A stretch of 64,000 nucleotides of DNA from Aquimarina sp042434915. Its GTDB lineage: Bacteria; Bacteroidota; Bacteroidia; Flavobacteriales; Flavobacteriaceae. This document shows positions 18,511-28,702 of this stretch, piece after piece. The notes under the pieces were generated by a model that made no database searches, was not told where the DNA came from, and was given only the letters and a program-made list of their open reading frames with translations. Every line of letters begins with the position of its first letter. The stretch's first letter is position 1. The DNA lies in assembly GCF_042434915.1 (NCBI RefSeq), contig NZ_CP170198.1:1984001-2048000 (forward strand), read 5' to 3'. Made by a program: the position numbers and the translations under genes.

Positions 18511-20265
18511 ATGAATAAGACAGTTAATATAAACCTTGCTGGCATATTTTTTCATATTGATGAAGACGCCTATATGAAACTTCAACGGTATCTTGACGCT
18601 ATAAAACGTTCGTTTACCGATTCACAAGGAAGAGATGAAATCATCGCTGATATTGAAGCCAGAATTGCAGAGCTTTTTAATGAAAAAATTAAAGATGAGC
18701 GTCAAGTAATAGGACACAAAGAGGTAGATGCTGTAATAGAAGTTATGGGACAACCTGAGGATTATCAAATTGATGAAGATATTTTTGAAGATGAACCAAA
18801 AACGACTGCTCAAGTCAATCCACATCGTTCTAAATCTCTTTTTAGAGACACAACCAACTCCTACGTAGGAGGTGTAAGTAGCGGATTAGGACACTATCTG
18901 GCGATAGATCCTGTATGGATTCGATTAGCTTGGATTTTATTTACAATTTTCTCAAGTGGAGGCTTTATTCTTATATATATTGCTTTATGGATTTTTGTCC
19001 CCGAAGCAAAAACCACGGCAGATAAGCTGGCGATGAAAGGAAAACCGGTTAACATCAATACCATAGAAAAAAAAATAAAGGAAGGTTTTAATGATGTCGC
19101 TGATTCAGTAAAAAACGTAGATTATCAAAAGTATAGTTCAAAGGTTAAGAGTAGTTCTACTTCTTTCTTTGATGCTTTAGGAGATGTACTTATTTTTCTA
19201 TTCAAAATTGCTATAAAATTTATCGGGGTCTTATTAATGATTGTAGCAGGTGTTACACTTATCAGCTTATTCTTTGGTTTATTTGCAGTAAGTACTTTTG
19301 GTCTAATTGATACGCCATTAAACGAGCATTTACAAGTATTAAACCATAGTAATGTTTCGATTTGGTTGATTGCTACCTTTACCTTCTTGGCGGTAGGAAT
19401 TCCCTTTTTCTTCCTATTTATTTTAGGTTTAAAAATTATGATACCTAATCTAAAATCTATCGGGACAACCGCAAAACTAGGTCTATTAGCGCTTTGGATA
19501 ATTTCCACAGTGGGATTAGCTGTCATAGGAATTAGACAAGCTACGCTCGAGAACTATACTGCAGAAGTAATTTCAGAAGAGATCATTCTTCCTGTAAGCA
19601 AAAGTGATACTCTTCAAATAAAAATGCAGCATAATCGAAGATACATTCGCCACTTATCACACCGTAATGACTATAAGATTCGTAAAGATTCAGAGGGTAA
19701 TCAGGTTATTGTGTTACAGGATATACGCTTATATGTTAAAGAAAGCAACGATACTACCGCCCGTATGTCAATAGTAAAAAGAGCTGAAGGATTTTCTTAT
19801 GATAATGCTAGCAATGCAGCCAACGCTTTACTTTATAAATATGAATTTAAAAACAATGTATTAACATTAGATGGTCACGCCTTAACCGCTATTAAAAATA
19901 AATACCGTGATCAAGAAATACAAGTAATCCTCACACTACCTCAAAATATCACAATAATAGCCGATAAAAACACTACTAGTTATAACAATTCTTGGAACTA
20001 TGATGACTATATATCCCTATCGGGTAAAGAGGGGAACTACCTAACTTTAAGTAAAGGTGAGCTTAGTTGTGAAGATTGTCCTGAGAACGATCAAAATGGA
20101 GAATGGAAATACAAGGGATGGAATGATGATGAGGCTCAAGAATATGAGTCAAACGAAGATCAAGAGTTCAATCTTAAAATTGACGAAGATGGCCTAGAAC
20201 TTAATAACGAACCCGTAAAAGTAAAAATTGACGAGAATGGTATAGAAATTAAAACCAAAAATTAA
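18511..20265 (+). CDS. PspC domain membrane protein
   Basis: A 584-residue protein. The N-terminal 100 residues are soluble; a PspC domain follows (GGVSSGLGHYLAIDPVWIRL and IYIALWIFVPEA). Three further membrane helices lie at about 225-260, 285-310 and 325-345. The C-terminal 230 residues are probably outside the membrane and end in an acidic repeat-like tail (LKIDEDGLELNNEPVKVKID). PspC proteins take part in envelope stress responses; this long form is typical of Bacteroidota. Operonic with padR and the DUF2807 gene. Confidence 0.85.
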   Translation: MNKTVNINLAGIFFHIDEDAYMKLQRYLDAIKRSFTDSQGRDEIIADIEARIAELFNEKIKDERQVIGHKEVDAVIEVMGQPEDYQIDEDIFEDEPKTTAQVNPHRSKSLFRDTTNSYVGGVSSGLGHYLAIDPVWIRLAWILFTIFSSGGFILIYIALWIFVPEAKTTADKLAMKGKPVNINTIEKKIKEGFNDVADSVKNVDYQKYSSKVKSSSTSFFDALGDVLIFLFKIAIKFIGVLLMIVAGVTLISLFFGLFAVSTFGLIDTPLNEHLQVLNHSNVSIWLIATFTFLAVGIPFFFLFILGLKIMIPNLKSIGTTAKLGLLALWIISTVGLAVIGIRQATLENYTAEVISEEIILPVSKSDTLQIKMQHNRRYIRHLSHRNDYKIRKDSEGNQVIVLQDIRLYVKESNDTTARMSIVKRAEGFSYDNASNAANALLYKYEFKNNVLTLDGHALTAIKNKYRDQEIQVILTLPQNITIIADKNTTSYNNSWNYDDYISLSGKEGNYLTLSKGELSCEDCPENDQNGEWKYKGWNDDEAQEYESNEDQEFNLKIDEDGLELNNEPVKVKIDENGIEIKTKN

Positions 20266-20309
20266 AACAATCAAAAAATCGAACAGTTAAATTTTAAACT
20301 AATCACCTT

Positions 20310-21029
20310 ATGACAACTTTAGCCAAAATTTTAGTAACTCTTTGCTTAGCCTTACTTTGCTACTCCTGTAACATTCCGTTCAATGGCGTAAAAGGAACAG
20401 GAAGTGTAGTACAAACCGAACGTACGATCGACAAACCGTTTAACCGTGTCAAAGCCAGTAATGGACTTGATATTATACTATCCAAAAATAATGACAATAA
20501 AGTTATTATTGAAGCTAATCAAAATTTGCATGAGCTTATAGAAATTTATGTAAAAGACCAAATGCTTATTATTAAAGCAAAAGAAAACATTTATAGTGCC
20601 GATCAAAAAAGTGTTTTGGTCTCCTATAAAACATTAAAGGAAATCACTGTAAACAGTGGTGCCAGTATCACTTCAACTCAAGTCATTGAACAACAAAAGA
20701 TGAAATTAAATGCGACAAGTGGGGCGGATATTGAATTAGAAATCAAGTCAGAATCCTTAACTACTTCGGCCACTAGCGGTGCATTTATAGATATTTCGGG
20801 GATGGTGAATTCTCATAAGGTTTCAGCAACCAGCGGAGCTGTTATTAAGGCGCAAGAAGTTCTCAGTTTAATCACAGATGCCAAAGCGACCAGCGGAGCC
20901 TCGGTTAAAGTTCATGCTAAAAATGAATTTAAAGGACGTGCCACCAGCGGTGGGAATGTTCGCTATTTTGGAGCTCCAGAAAAAGTTTCAGAAGTTGATA
21001 ATTCTGGAGGAAATGTAAGTCGTAATTAA
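20310..21029 (+). CDS. DUF2807 (head GIN) lipoprotein
   Basis: A 239-residue lipoprotein (lipobox LLCYSC, Cys at about 20) with a DUF2807 putative auto-transporter-adhesin head GIN domain built of repeating ATSGA turns (NATSGADIELEI, SATSGAFIDIS, KATSGASVKV). These form a right-handed beta-helix-like fold. It follows the PspC gene by 44 bp. A surface or periplasmic role is likely, function unproven. Confidence 0.83.
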   Translation: MTTLAKILVTLCLALLCYSCNIPFNGVKGTGSVVQTERTIDKPFNRVKASNGLDIILSKNNDNKVIIEANQNLHELIEIYVKDQMLIIKAKENIYSADQKSVLVSYKTLKEITVNSGASITSTQVIEQQKMKLNATSGADIELEIKSESLTTSATSGAFIDISGMVNSHKVSATSGAVIKAQEVLSLITDAKATSGASVKVHAKNEFKGRATSGGNVRYFGAPEKVSEVDNSGGNVSRN

Positions 21030-21131
21030 TTCAAAATCATTGATAATCAATATAGCATATAACTAAGGAATCAAACGTAACTTTCAAAAGTTATACATTG
21101 TAAAACTTCATACAAACGTTATCTCTTTAAA

Positions 21132-22601
21132 ATGAAAAGAACGAGCAATTATATAACACGAACCATTGCACTGCCAATAATACTCCTTTTTCTATCCTTT
21201 AGTACCGCCATCGCGCAAAACAAAGCTGATAAGATTGATAAATTAATGAAGACCTATCACGAATATGGTCAATTTAACGGATCCATACTAGTCGCAGATA
21301 AGGGCGATGTCATATACAGCAAAGGCTTAGGTCTGGCTAACATGGAGTGGGACATTCCTAATGCTTCAGATACTAAACATAGATTGGGTTCGATTACTAA
21401 GCAATTTACTGCTGCCTTAATTCTTCAATTTGTAGAGCAAGACAAATTAGACCTGCATACACCTATAACTAAATATCTTAAAAATTATCCTGAAGCTCAG
21501 GGTGATAAGATTACCATTCATCATTTACTGACCCATAGCGCTGGGATTCCAAATTATACCAGTTTGGAAACTTTTCAAAACATTTATAGAAATCCGTATA
21601 CACCAAAGGAATTCTTAACGATGTTTCAGGATTCTATATTAGAATTTGAACCTGGCAAAAAATTTGCATACAGTAACTCTGGTTATTTTTTATTGGGCGT
21701 GATTCTGGAAGAGGTTTCGGGAAAATCTTACGAAACTTTATTACATAAGCATATCTTAGCTTCTCTTAAGATGACAGCCACTGGATATGATCATCACGAT
21801 CGCATTCTTAAAAATAGGGCTACGGGATATGATAAAGAAGGTAAAAAGTACACTAATTCTAAGTATTTAGACATGTCTTTACCGTATGCTGCAGGATCTA
21901 TGTATTCTACCGTTGAGGACCTGTATACTTGGGATCGTGCTTTATATACAAATAAGGTACTTACACAAAAGTCACGAGATCTCATGTTTACTGCGTATAT
22001 GCCTACGGGTAGAGCTTCTTATGGATACGGATGGAGTATCGGCAAAGAAAAAGTAGCTAATCGCGATAGCATTACAGTAGTAGAACACGGCGGCGGAATC
22101 AATGGCTTCAACACGTTGATATACCGCATACCCGAAGATAATCATGCCATCATTTTATTAAATAACACAGGTAGAATTGAACTATTTGATATGGCCAAGA
22201 AGCTTACCAAAATCTTATACGATCAGCCTTTTGAGATGCCAAAACAATCGTTGGCTCTAGCGGTCATGGAGTCTATCAAAGAAGATAATATTGCAAAGGG
22301 AATGAAAACTTTTGAAACCTATCAAAATGACAAAAGCTACAATCTCAACGAAAACGAAATGAATCGTGTTGGCTATTATTTTCTTCAGAATAGCAAAACA
22401 AAAGAGGCTATTGAAGTTTTTAAAATGAATGTGGCGGCATTCCCAGAATCATCAAATGTCTATGATAGCTTGGGTGAAGCTTACTTTGCCGACAAACAAA
22501 ATGAACTTGCTCTCAAAAATTACAAAAAATCACTTGAATTAAATCCGGAAAACGAAAATGCTACAAAGTTTATTGAAAAAATAAAGATCCAGAAAAAATA
22601 A
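21132..22601 (+). CDS. Beta-lactamase-fold serine hydrolase with C-terminal TPRs
   Basis: A 489-residue exported protein (signal peptide to about residue 29). The class C beta-lactamase/DD-peptidase fold is shown by SITK (catalytic Ser87, Lys90), YSN (180-182) and HGGG (from His319). TPR units follow at about 395-489 (VYDSLGEAYFADKQNELALK). Substrate is unknown: peptidase, esterase or beta-lactamase activities all occur in the family. It has its own terminator at 22643. Confidence 0.85.
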   Translation: MKRTSNYITRTIALPIILLFLSFSTAIAQNKADKIDKLMKTYHEYGQFNGSILVADKGDVIYSKGLGLANMEWDIPNASDTKHRLGSITKQFTAALILQFVEQDKLDLHTPITKYLKNYPEAQGDKITIHHLLTHSAGIPNYTSLETFQNIYRNPYTPKEFLTMFQDSILEFEPGKKFAYSNSGYFLLGVILEEVSGKSYETLLHKHILASLKMTATGYDHHDRILKNRATGYDKEGKKYTNSKYLDMSLPYAAGSMYSTVEDLYTWDRALYTNKVLTQKSRDLMFTAYMPTGRASYGYGWSIGKEKVANRDSITVVEHGGGINGFNTLIYRIPEDNHAIILLNNTGRIELFDMAKKLTKILYDQPFEMPKQSLALAVMESIKEDNIAKGMKTFETYQNDKSYNLNENEMNRVGYYFLQNSKTKEAIEVFKMNVAAFPESSNVYDSLGEAYFADKQNELALKNYKKSLELNPENENATKFIEKIKIQKK

Positions 22602-22642
22602 CGCAACCACACTTGACCTGAAACTGGGCAAAAAGGTATCGC

Positions 22643-22680
22643 AATCCTATCATCTAATAAATGATAGGATTCTTTTTATC
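22643..22680 (+). terminator. Intrinsic terminator
   Basis: An 11 bp perfect stem AATCCTATCAT/ATGATAGGATT with loop CTAATAA, followed by CTTTTTAT. It ends the transcript of the beta-lactamase-fold gene. Confidence 0.88.
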
Positions 22681-22768
22681 ATATTTTTCAAAGTCAATCG
22701 GTAGGATTACAAACATCATACAAGAATAATTTGTGCTTCTGTAACATAAATTCCCACTGATAGTCTCT

Positions 22769-22776
22769 TATCTTTG
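22769..22776 (+). promoter_or_regulatory. -7 promoter box of second DUF2807 gene
   Basis: TATCTTTG matches TAnnTTTG. A clear TTTG at the right distance is absent. A transcript starting about 6 nt downstream would begin after the ATG at 22779, which argues for starts at 22806 or 22821. Confidence 0.5.
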
Positions 22777-22820
22777 TAATGATGTTATCTATAATAATTA
22801 TCAAAATGAAAATTCATACT

Positions 22821-23690
22821 ATGAATACGCAGAAAATACTATTCACAATAATGCTATTGGTCTTTGTTGCTGGTACGAGTGTCGCTCAAAAAGAAGAACG
22901 GCTTAAAGGAAATAAAATCGTTATGACGGATCTAAAAGAGATTGATGCTTTTCATACACTTAAGATTGAAGATAATTTTGAGGTCAATATTCAAGAAGGA
23001 TCAGAGAACAGTGTTTCTATTAAAGCTGATAGTAATCTACAAGACGCTATTTTAGTGAATGTTCAAGATAGTATTTTGACAATTAAAACGGATAAGGATA
23101 TAAGACGTGCTAAATCCTTGCATCTTACTATCACCTACACATCCATTCCAAAACATATCGAATTACGCAATGATGTTAAATTATCGACGGCTGGACTTAT
23201 TGACGCAAAAAAATTATCCTTACACTTATACAACAATGCAGAAGCCTTTATGTCTGTAACCTCAAATAAATTTGTGGCATATACCTACGGGAAATCTTCT
23301 GGAGAATTACATGTCAACGCGAAAGAAATATTTTATCAAATAAATGAAAATTCAGAGATCAAAGGAATCACCACAGCAGATAGTTTAAAAGTAGATTTAT
23401 ATCAAAAAGGATTTAGCAAATTAGAAGGAAAAATTGATAGCGCACTTATTCGTGCTGATAATTCGACAAATTTTAGAGGAGAAAAATTAACTATCAATAT
23501 GGCTAAACTGATTGCTGAAGGAACTAGCGATTGCTATCTTCTGGTTAACGAAGTTTGTACCATTGAAGCCAAGGATAGTACAGAGGTATATCTTTTGGGC
23601 GAACCCAAAGTAAATTTAGAGGTTTTTAGCGGCGAAGCTACACTCTACAAAAAGGGATTAAACTATGCTCCAAGTTTATTGAAGTTATAA
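22821..23690 (+). CDS. Exported DUF2807-like (GIN domain) protein
   Basis: About 289 residues. ATG 22821 gives a clean signal peptide (MNTQKILFTIMLLVFVAG, cut near AQ); ATG 22806 is an alternative. The body (FHTLKIEDNFEVNIQEGSEN at its start) is a DUF2807-type beta-solenoid related to the lipoprotein at 20310 but lacking a lipobox and the ATSGA turns. Function unknown. It ends just before a bidirectional terminator. Confidence 0.75.
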   Translation: MNTQKILFTIMLLVFVAGTSVAQKEERLKGNKIVMTDLKEIDAFHTLKIEDNFEVNIQEGSENSVSIKADSNLQDAILVNVQDSILTIKTDKDIRRAKSLHLTITYTSIPKHIELRNDVKLSTAGLIDAKKLSLHLYNNAEAFMSVTSNKFVAYTYGKSSGELHVNAKEIFYQINENSEIKGITTADSLKVDLYQKGFSKLEGKIDSALIRADNSTNFRGEKLTINMAKLIAEGTSDCYLLVNEVCTIEAKDSTEVYLLGEPKVNLEVFSGEATLYKKGLNYAPSLLKL

Positions 23691-23728
23691 AAACCTGAGG
23701 CTTGCCAGTAACCTCAGGTTTAGTTTTT
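23691..23728 (+). terminator. Terminator between convergent genes
   Basis: Stem AAACCTGAGG pairs with CCTCAGGTTT across an 11-nt loop, followed by AGTTTTT. It separates the DUF2807 gene from the convergent curlin-repeat gene and could act on both strands. Confidence 0.85.
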
Positions 23729-23750
23729 ACTTACCCGCTTTATATTTGTA

Positions 23751-25373
23751 TTATTGCATTATAGTATTTACATGTCCTGATCCTCCCTGAGCTATGATGA
23801 GCGCATTAGAATTTCCATTCTGAGTAATCGTAAGCATATTGTCTGATCCAATTTGAGTAGTCTCTAAACTATTAAAATCCCCATTTTGTGTTAAATACGC
23901 ATTGTTTTGAGTTCCCAATTGTATGCTAGACATCACATTTCCATCTCCTAGTTGCGTTTGCCCAATAAAGTTATTAGAAAAATATTGCATTCCCTCGTTT
24001 TTATCCTGTAGTGCTAACATAGTATTATTATTTCCATTTTGGAATTGAGAAATAGAATTAACTTCAGCTTGAAAATTGATGTTTTGTGATGCTATTACAT
24101 TATTCCCTGTACCTATCTGAGTTTGCACAATATATCCTTCTTCAATTTTTATTTGATGGATTTCAGCAATGTTATTATTTCCTTCTCGACTTTGTTCTAC
24201 TTCATTGTATCCATATAAAGATTGATTGTCTATATCCCCCTGAAAAATTTTTGCTGAATTTTCTAAACCTTGTTGTGTCATACTACTTTTCTGATACTCT
24301 CCATATTGATAGAACTCTCCAACAGAAGAAACAGAACCACCAGACTGTTCTAATTGAATTTCATTCGAAATCCCGTATTGTTCAGAATTTGCATAATTCA
24401 CAATACCATTTTATTTAATAAACAATTCGCTACTACCATTCTGGTAGGTACTAGCGTAGTTATTGTTACCTGTCTGAATATGATAAATTGAATTATATGA
24501 TTCTTGTTCTGCTATAAAAATATCCACTAAGGAAGTATTACCATTCCCCTCCTGATTTAGTTGTATTCCATATACAGCGTCAGTAGTGGAATGTAATGTA
24601 ACTTCTGCTAAATTATTGTATCCAGTTTGCTTTTGTTGTACTGTTACACTCACTTGATTAAAAAAAGTTCTCAGACTTACTGCTGCAACATTGGTGTTTC
24701 CTTTTTGAATTTGTTCAACCGATGCTATAACTCCATTATTTACTGATAGAGCATCGTTACAGTGTCCCTCCTGTTCCTGAATAGTTAAAGATTCTTCAAC
24801 AAACCCCTCACTATTTTGATATGAATATAAGTTATTTCTATAACCTCTTTGATATTGATCTAGATTATTGTTTGCGCCAAGCTGTTCGGCTATAGCTTTA
24901 TTTCCTACTACAACACCTTGACTACTTTCTTGAAATTGTCTTGCCTAATTTGCTCTAAATTCCTGAGTTAAACTGGCTGTATTATTATCATATAATTGCG
25001 TAGTAACATTATTATTTGCAAAACCTTTTTGTGATACAATAGCTATATTATTATTACTAATTGTCGATACATTACCTTGTTTTATCCATGCAGATTGTGA
25101 TTCTCCATCCTGAGTTATAGTACCTGCATTAAAACTTCCAAATTGATCAATATCTGCATAACTAAAATTACCTCTTCCCCATTGAAAAATAGTTCCAGAA
25201 TTATCATGACCAAACTCATATAATTGATTAATTGTAGTATAGGTAGCTCCTTCCTGTTCTATATTAGTTTCGTTATCATAGCCTGACTGGTTGATTTCGA
25301 TACTGCTCTCAGTTTGTGCAGTTACTATGCTAGCGATTAAACAAATCACTAACGTACTTGTCAACTTTTTCAT
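23751..25373 (-). pseudogene. Curlin-repeat protein gene with two in-frame stops
   Basis: One 541-codon frame begins MKKLTSTLVICLIASIVTAQ (signal peptide) at 25373 and runs without frameshift to 23751, interrupted by TAG at 24945-24947 and TAA at 24411-24413. All segments share curlin-type repeats of pattern QxGxxNxAxIxQ (for example QTGNNNYASTYQNG, TQIGSDNMLTITQNG). The second stop sits where the repeat demands Gln (IK-stop-NGIVNYA), so CAA to TAA fits. The first lies after Asn at a variable repeat position. Products would be a 142-residue truncated secreted protein unless read through. Curlin proteins form extracellular amyloid; no csgEFG genes are near. A recent nonsense-inactivated gene is likeliest. 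Confidence 0.8.
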
Positions 25374-25635
25374 GTATTTGAATGTTTAAAATTAGTAACG
25401 TTATTTCTAGGGGTAGTAAACTCTGAAAAAAGAGTTATTTAACCATCTTAAAACTAACACACTAAATAAATAACTATTCATTTGAATACATAAAATTTTA
25501 CTAAATGAATGTTGGTTATGAAATTAATGTAAACCTCTACTCTTGTTAATCAAACTTTCAAAAACAGATAAATACCATTTACTTTTTCTTAACTTTAAAT
25601 CCTACAGTTTTACAGTTTTTGTAAGTTTTTAAAAC
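25374..25635. other. Intergenic region upstream of curlin-repeat gene
   Basis: An AT-rich stretch of about 260 bp holding the promoter region of the curlin-repeat gene. I see no open frame and no clear TTTG/TAnnTTTG pair on the minus strand. Confidence 0.4.
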
Positions 25636-25670
25636 TAAAAAATGCTAATCTTGGAGGATTAGCAATTTTT
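25636..25670 (-). terminator. Terminator of trxB
   Basis: Stem TGCTAATC/GATTAGCA with a 6-nt loop at 25643-25664; read on the minus strand it is followed by a run of T (A-run at 25637-25642 on plus). Confidence 0.85.
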
Positions 25671-25702
25671 ATATTTTGAATAAGTTATTGTAAAAAGCTC
25701 AC

Positions 25703-26671
25703 TTAAGCTGTCACTTCTTCTCCAGATTCTACCGTTGCAAGATATCGCTCAGCATCCAACGCAGCCATACATCCAGTACCTGCAGCAGTAATTGCCTGAC
25801 GATACTCTTTATCCTGCACATCTCCAGAAGCAAAAACTCCTGGCACATTGGTTTTGGTGGATTTCCCTTTGGTCAAGATATATCCCGTTTCATCCATATC
25901 CAATTTGCCGTTAAATATTTCAGTATTTGGTTTATGACCAATAGCTATAAACAATCCAGTAATAGAAATCTCTTCTTTCTCGCCAGTTTGATTATTTACC
26001 ATACGCAAACCTTCTACTACCTGCTCACCTAAAACCTCATCAACCTCTGTATTATATAGCACTCTAATATTAGGCGTACTAGTAACTCTGTGTTGCATTG
26101 CTTTTGAAGCCCTCATTTGATTTTTTCTAACTAACATTATTACGCTCGCACAAATATTAGAAAGATAAGTAGCTTCCTCGGCTGCAGTATCTCCTGCTCC
26201 AACTATGGCGACATCCTGACCTTTGTAAAAGAATCCATCACAAACGGCACAAGCAGAGACTCCCCCACCACGTAAACGTTGTTCACTTGGCAGTCCCAAA
26301 TATTTTGCAGTAGCTCCAGTTGAAATAATTACGGTTTCTGCTTCAATCTCTTTCGCATTATCAATGGTTACTCTGTGAATTCCCCCTACATCTTTACTAA
26401 AATTTACTTCGGTGACCATACCTATTCGAACTTCAGTTCCAAACCGCTCGGCTTGTTGTTGAAGTTGAACCATCATCGTGGGACCATCAATCCCTTCTGG
26501 ATATCCAGGAAAATTATCCACTTCGGTTGTTGTAGTTAACTGTCCCCCAGGTTCCATCCCTGTATACATAACGGGTTTCATATCTGCGCGAGCAGCATAA
26601 ATTGCAGCAGTATATCCTGCAGGACCGGATCCTATAATAAGACACTTTACTTTTTCAATAGTTTCTGACAT
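25703..26671 (-). CDS. trxB: Thioredoxin-disulfide reductase
   Basis: NADPH-dependent flavoenzyme that reduces thioredoxin. ATG 26671 is preferred to TTG 26677. The FAD site is IIGSGPAGYTAAIYAARAD (12-30), the redox-active pair is Cys141/Cys144 in CAVCDG, the NADPH site is VGAGDTAAEEA (about 155-165), and the C-terminal FAD motif is GVFASGDVQDKEYRQA. Length is as expected. It is monocistronic with its own terminator. It would recycle thioredoxin for the arsenate reductase and peroxide defence encoded elsewhere in the window. Confidence 0.96.
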   Translation of the reverse strand: MSETIEKVKCLIIGSGPAGYTAAIYAARADMKPVMYTGMEPGGQLTTTTEVDNFPGYPEGIDGPTMMVQLQQQAERFGTEVRIGMVTEVNFSKDVGGIHRVTIDNAKEIEAETVIISTGATAKYLGLPSEQRLRGGGVSACAVCDGFFYKGQDVAIVGAGDTAAEEATYLSNICASVIMLVRKNQMRASKAMQHRVTSTPNIRVLYNTEVDEVLGEQVVEGLRMVNNQTGEKEEISITGLFIAIGHKPNTEIFNGKLDMDETGYILTKGKSTKTNVPGVFASGDVQDKEYRQAITAAGTGCMAALDAERYLATVESGEEVTA

Positions 26672-26834
26672 AATCAATTCAATTTACATTGGTAAAAGTA
26701 GTAATTCAAGCTAAATACTTACAATAAAGTTATTAAGAATCGTTATAATCTTATAGTTTTATACTATAAATTAATACGCAGAGTTTTATAGGTATTCTTA
26801 GTAAATAGTACATTTGTCAAAATTAATAGATCTA

Positions 26835-27470
26835 ATGGTAATAGAACTTACAATATTTGAAATTCTGGATATCCTAGGGACTATGGCATTTACCATATCT
26901 GGAGCTTTAAGTGCTATGAACCGTAGACTTGATCTGTTTGGTATTTTTATAATAGCTTTTGTAACCTCGGTTGGGGGTGGTACGGTAAGAGATGTTCTCA
27001 TAGGTCAAACACCAGTAATATGGATGCAAAATACTACTACTATTTATTTAATAAGTTTTGTTACATTCTTAGCTATACTTTTTAGAAATAAACTTGACTA
27101 CTTAAAAAAATCAGTTTTCCTATTTGACACAATTGGACTTGGTATTTTCACTATTACGGGTGTAGAAACGGGAATTAATGCTGGTTTGGACCCGATAGTA
27201 TCTGTTGCACTAGGAACCATTACGGGATGTTTTGGCGGTGTCATTCGGGATATTTTGTGTAATGAAATTCCTGTTATTTTTAGAAAAGAAATTTATGCCA
27301 CAGTAACTATTTTAGGAGGTATTTGTTTTATGTTTATGTACAGTATTGGTTTGGATATGACTTTGACCTATATTGCAACAACACTTCTTATCATTGTGAT
27401 TCGTCTTTTGGTAGTCACCTATCAAATAACATCGCCATCATTTACTGTAAAAAACCCGAATATCGACTAA
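26835..27470 (+). CDS. YicG/UPF0126 (TRIC-like) membrane channel protein
   Basis: About 211 residues with six to seven membrane segments in two pseudo-repeats: ILGTMAFTISGALSAMNRRL with GGGTVRDVL, and GLGIFTITGVETGINAGL with GGVIRDIL. This pattern is the trimeric intracellular cation channel family. ATG 26835 is chosen over TTG 26814, since a TACATTTG -7 box at 26809-26816 covers the latter. Ion specificity unknown. Confidence 0.85.
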   Translation: MVIELTIFEILDILGTMAFTISGALSAMNRRLDLFGIFIIAFVTSVGGGTVRDVLIGQTPVIWMQNTTTIYLISFVTFLAILFRNKLDYLKKSVFLFDTIGLGIFTITGVETGINAGLDPIVSVALGTITGCFGGVIRDILCNEIPVIFRKEIYATVTILGGICFMFMYSIGLDMTLTYIATTLLIIVIRLLVVTYQITSPSFTVKNPNID

Positions 27471-27544
27471 ATTATTTATAAATCAGTAACTTAACCCCAT
27501 ATATCTAAAAAATTATCTAGATTTAACCCCAAATTACATTTATT

Positions 27545-28075
27545 ATGTCAAGTATTTTTAATCAAGTTTTGATACTCTTCTCAACCTTATTTAACGTTAG
27601 TTCAGAAATTGTAGCAGATAGCTCAGAGCTCATCCTCAATTTTGAAAACAAAACTGTGAATATCTCCTATTCAAACTTGCAAGTTTCTGAAAATGTTGAG
27701 AAACTTTTTATCGTAGAAGATGTCAAACGAATTCAGCAAGCAACTAGATTTAATGATTCTTTTAAGGATTTTACGTTACAAAAAGTGGATATAGATAGTA
27801 GAAGAAGTTCTGTCGATGTTTCTATCACCTTTTCATTTCAAAAATTTAGTGAGGTAAGTAGATTAATAAACCTTAGAATTGTAGACGGAAAAATCATCTA
27901 CCTCCCAAAAGAAAGGGAAAAAGTTACTGCTTCAAATGGCAAAAAAATGAAGCTTACTGAAAAAGAAGTAATTGCCTGGGACACTACTACTAAACTTTTT
28001 GAACTTTCCATTAAACGTGATAAAGGAATCGAAAAATATGATAACTTTGAAACTATAGCTCCGTACTTTCGCTAA
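27545..28075 (+). CDS. Uncharacterised protein
   Basis: A 176-residue protein I do not recognise. The N-terminus (MSSIFNQVLILFSTLFNVSS) is weakly hydrophobic; the rest is soluble, with alternating beta-like stretches (SSVDVSITFSFQKFSEVSRL) and a basic, Lys-rich C-terminal half. Start ATG follows a 74 bp gap from the channel gene. Could be a periplasmic or cytoplasmic small protein. Confidence 0.55.
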   Translation: MSSIFNQVLILFSTLFNVSSEIVADSSELILNFENKTVNISYSNLQVSENVEKLFIVEDVKRIQQATRFNDSFKDFTLQKVDIDSRRSSVDVSITFSFQKFSEVSRLINLRIVDGKIIYLPKEREKVTASNGKKMKLTEKEVIAWDTTTKLFELSIKRDKGIEKYDNFETIAPYFR

Positions 28076-28152
28076 ATAGTATTCATTTATATTATACAAA
28101 ATTTTTATGCTTTTTAATCCATTGGCAATGCTTTAATTTTAATATTACTTGG

Positions 28153-28160
28153 TATCTTTG
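28153..28160 (+). promoter_or_regulatory. -7 promoter box of the 28180 gene
   Basis: TATCTTTG matches TAnnTTTG; TTTA at 28132-28135, 17 nt upstream, is a near match to the -33 element. Confidence 0.5.
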
Positions 28161-28179
28161 CCAAAATTTTTGGGCCTCT

Positions 28180-28566
28180 GTGAAAATATTTTTTTCCATT
28201 CTGCTGGTTGCGACTTTTGCAATACAACCATTATTGGAGATGGGTAATATTCTTTACTACCAACTTAACCTTGATTATATTGTTGAGAAATTTTGTGTTA
28301 ATAAAGAACGACCTAGTCTTAACTGTAATGGAAAATGTTATCTAATGAGTCAAATGAAGACTCAAAGCCTATCTGAAGATGCGCCTATCAAAACAACCAT
28401 TAGTGTAGAGACCTTCATTCCTTTGTTTTTTGAAAACATTTCTATAGAATTGACTGGAGACAATCAAATAAAAAGTGTAACCTATCAAAATTGGGAGTAT
28501 CGATCCCCTTATTACCAACAATATAATTCAAAGATTGACCATCCTCCAGAGGTTTTTTTTTCATAA
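28180..28566 (+). CDS. Small exported Cys-containing protein of metal-uptake cluster
   Basis: A 128-residue protein starting with GTG, with an N-terminal hydrophobic segment (IFFSILLVATFAIQPLLEM) and a conserved-looking Cys cluster (KFCVN, then SLNCNGKCYLMSQM) that could bind metal or form a disulphide. Proteins with CNGKCYL are often found beside TonB receptors in Flavobacteriia. Here it precedes a Met-rich outer-membrane protein, a TonB receptor and a PepSY protein. A metal-handling role is inference. Confidence 0.65.
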   Translation: MKIFFSILLVATFAIQPLLEMGNILYYQLNLDYIVEKFCVNKERPSLNCNGKCYLMSQMKTQSLSEDAPIKTTISVETFIPLFFENISIELTGDNQIKSVTYQNWEYRSPYYQQYNSKIDHPPEVFFS

Positions 28567-28702
28567 TAGTATACATTGTTTCAAGATCAATAATTTGATT
28601 TTTGAAACTACCCTACATTCAAAATTTTAATTTTACATCCTTTTTAAGGATAGCTATGTACTACTATGGTACGCTACATGGTAATATCTACTATTTTTAC
28701 TA

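Noticed and set aside
23751..25373. Three separate curlin genes
   Set aside because: The three open segments share one frame, only the first has a signal peptide, the others would need GTG starts at arbitrary repeat positions, and the stretch between 24944 and 24654 also reads as curlin repeats.
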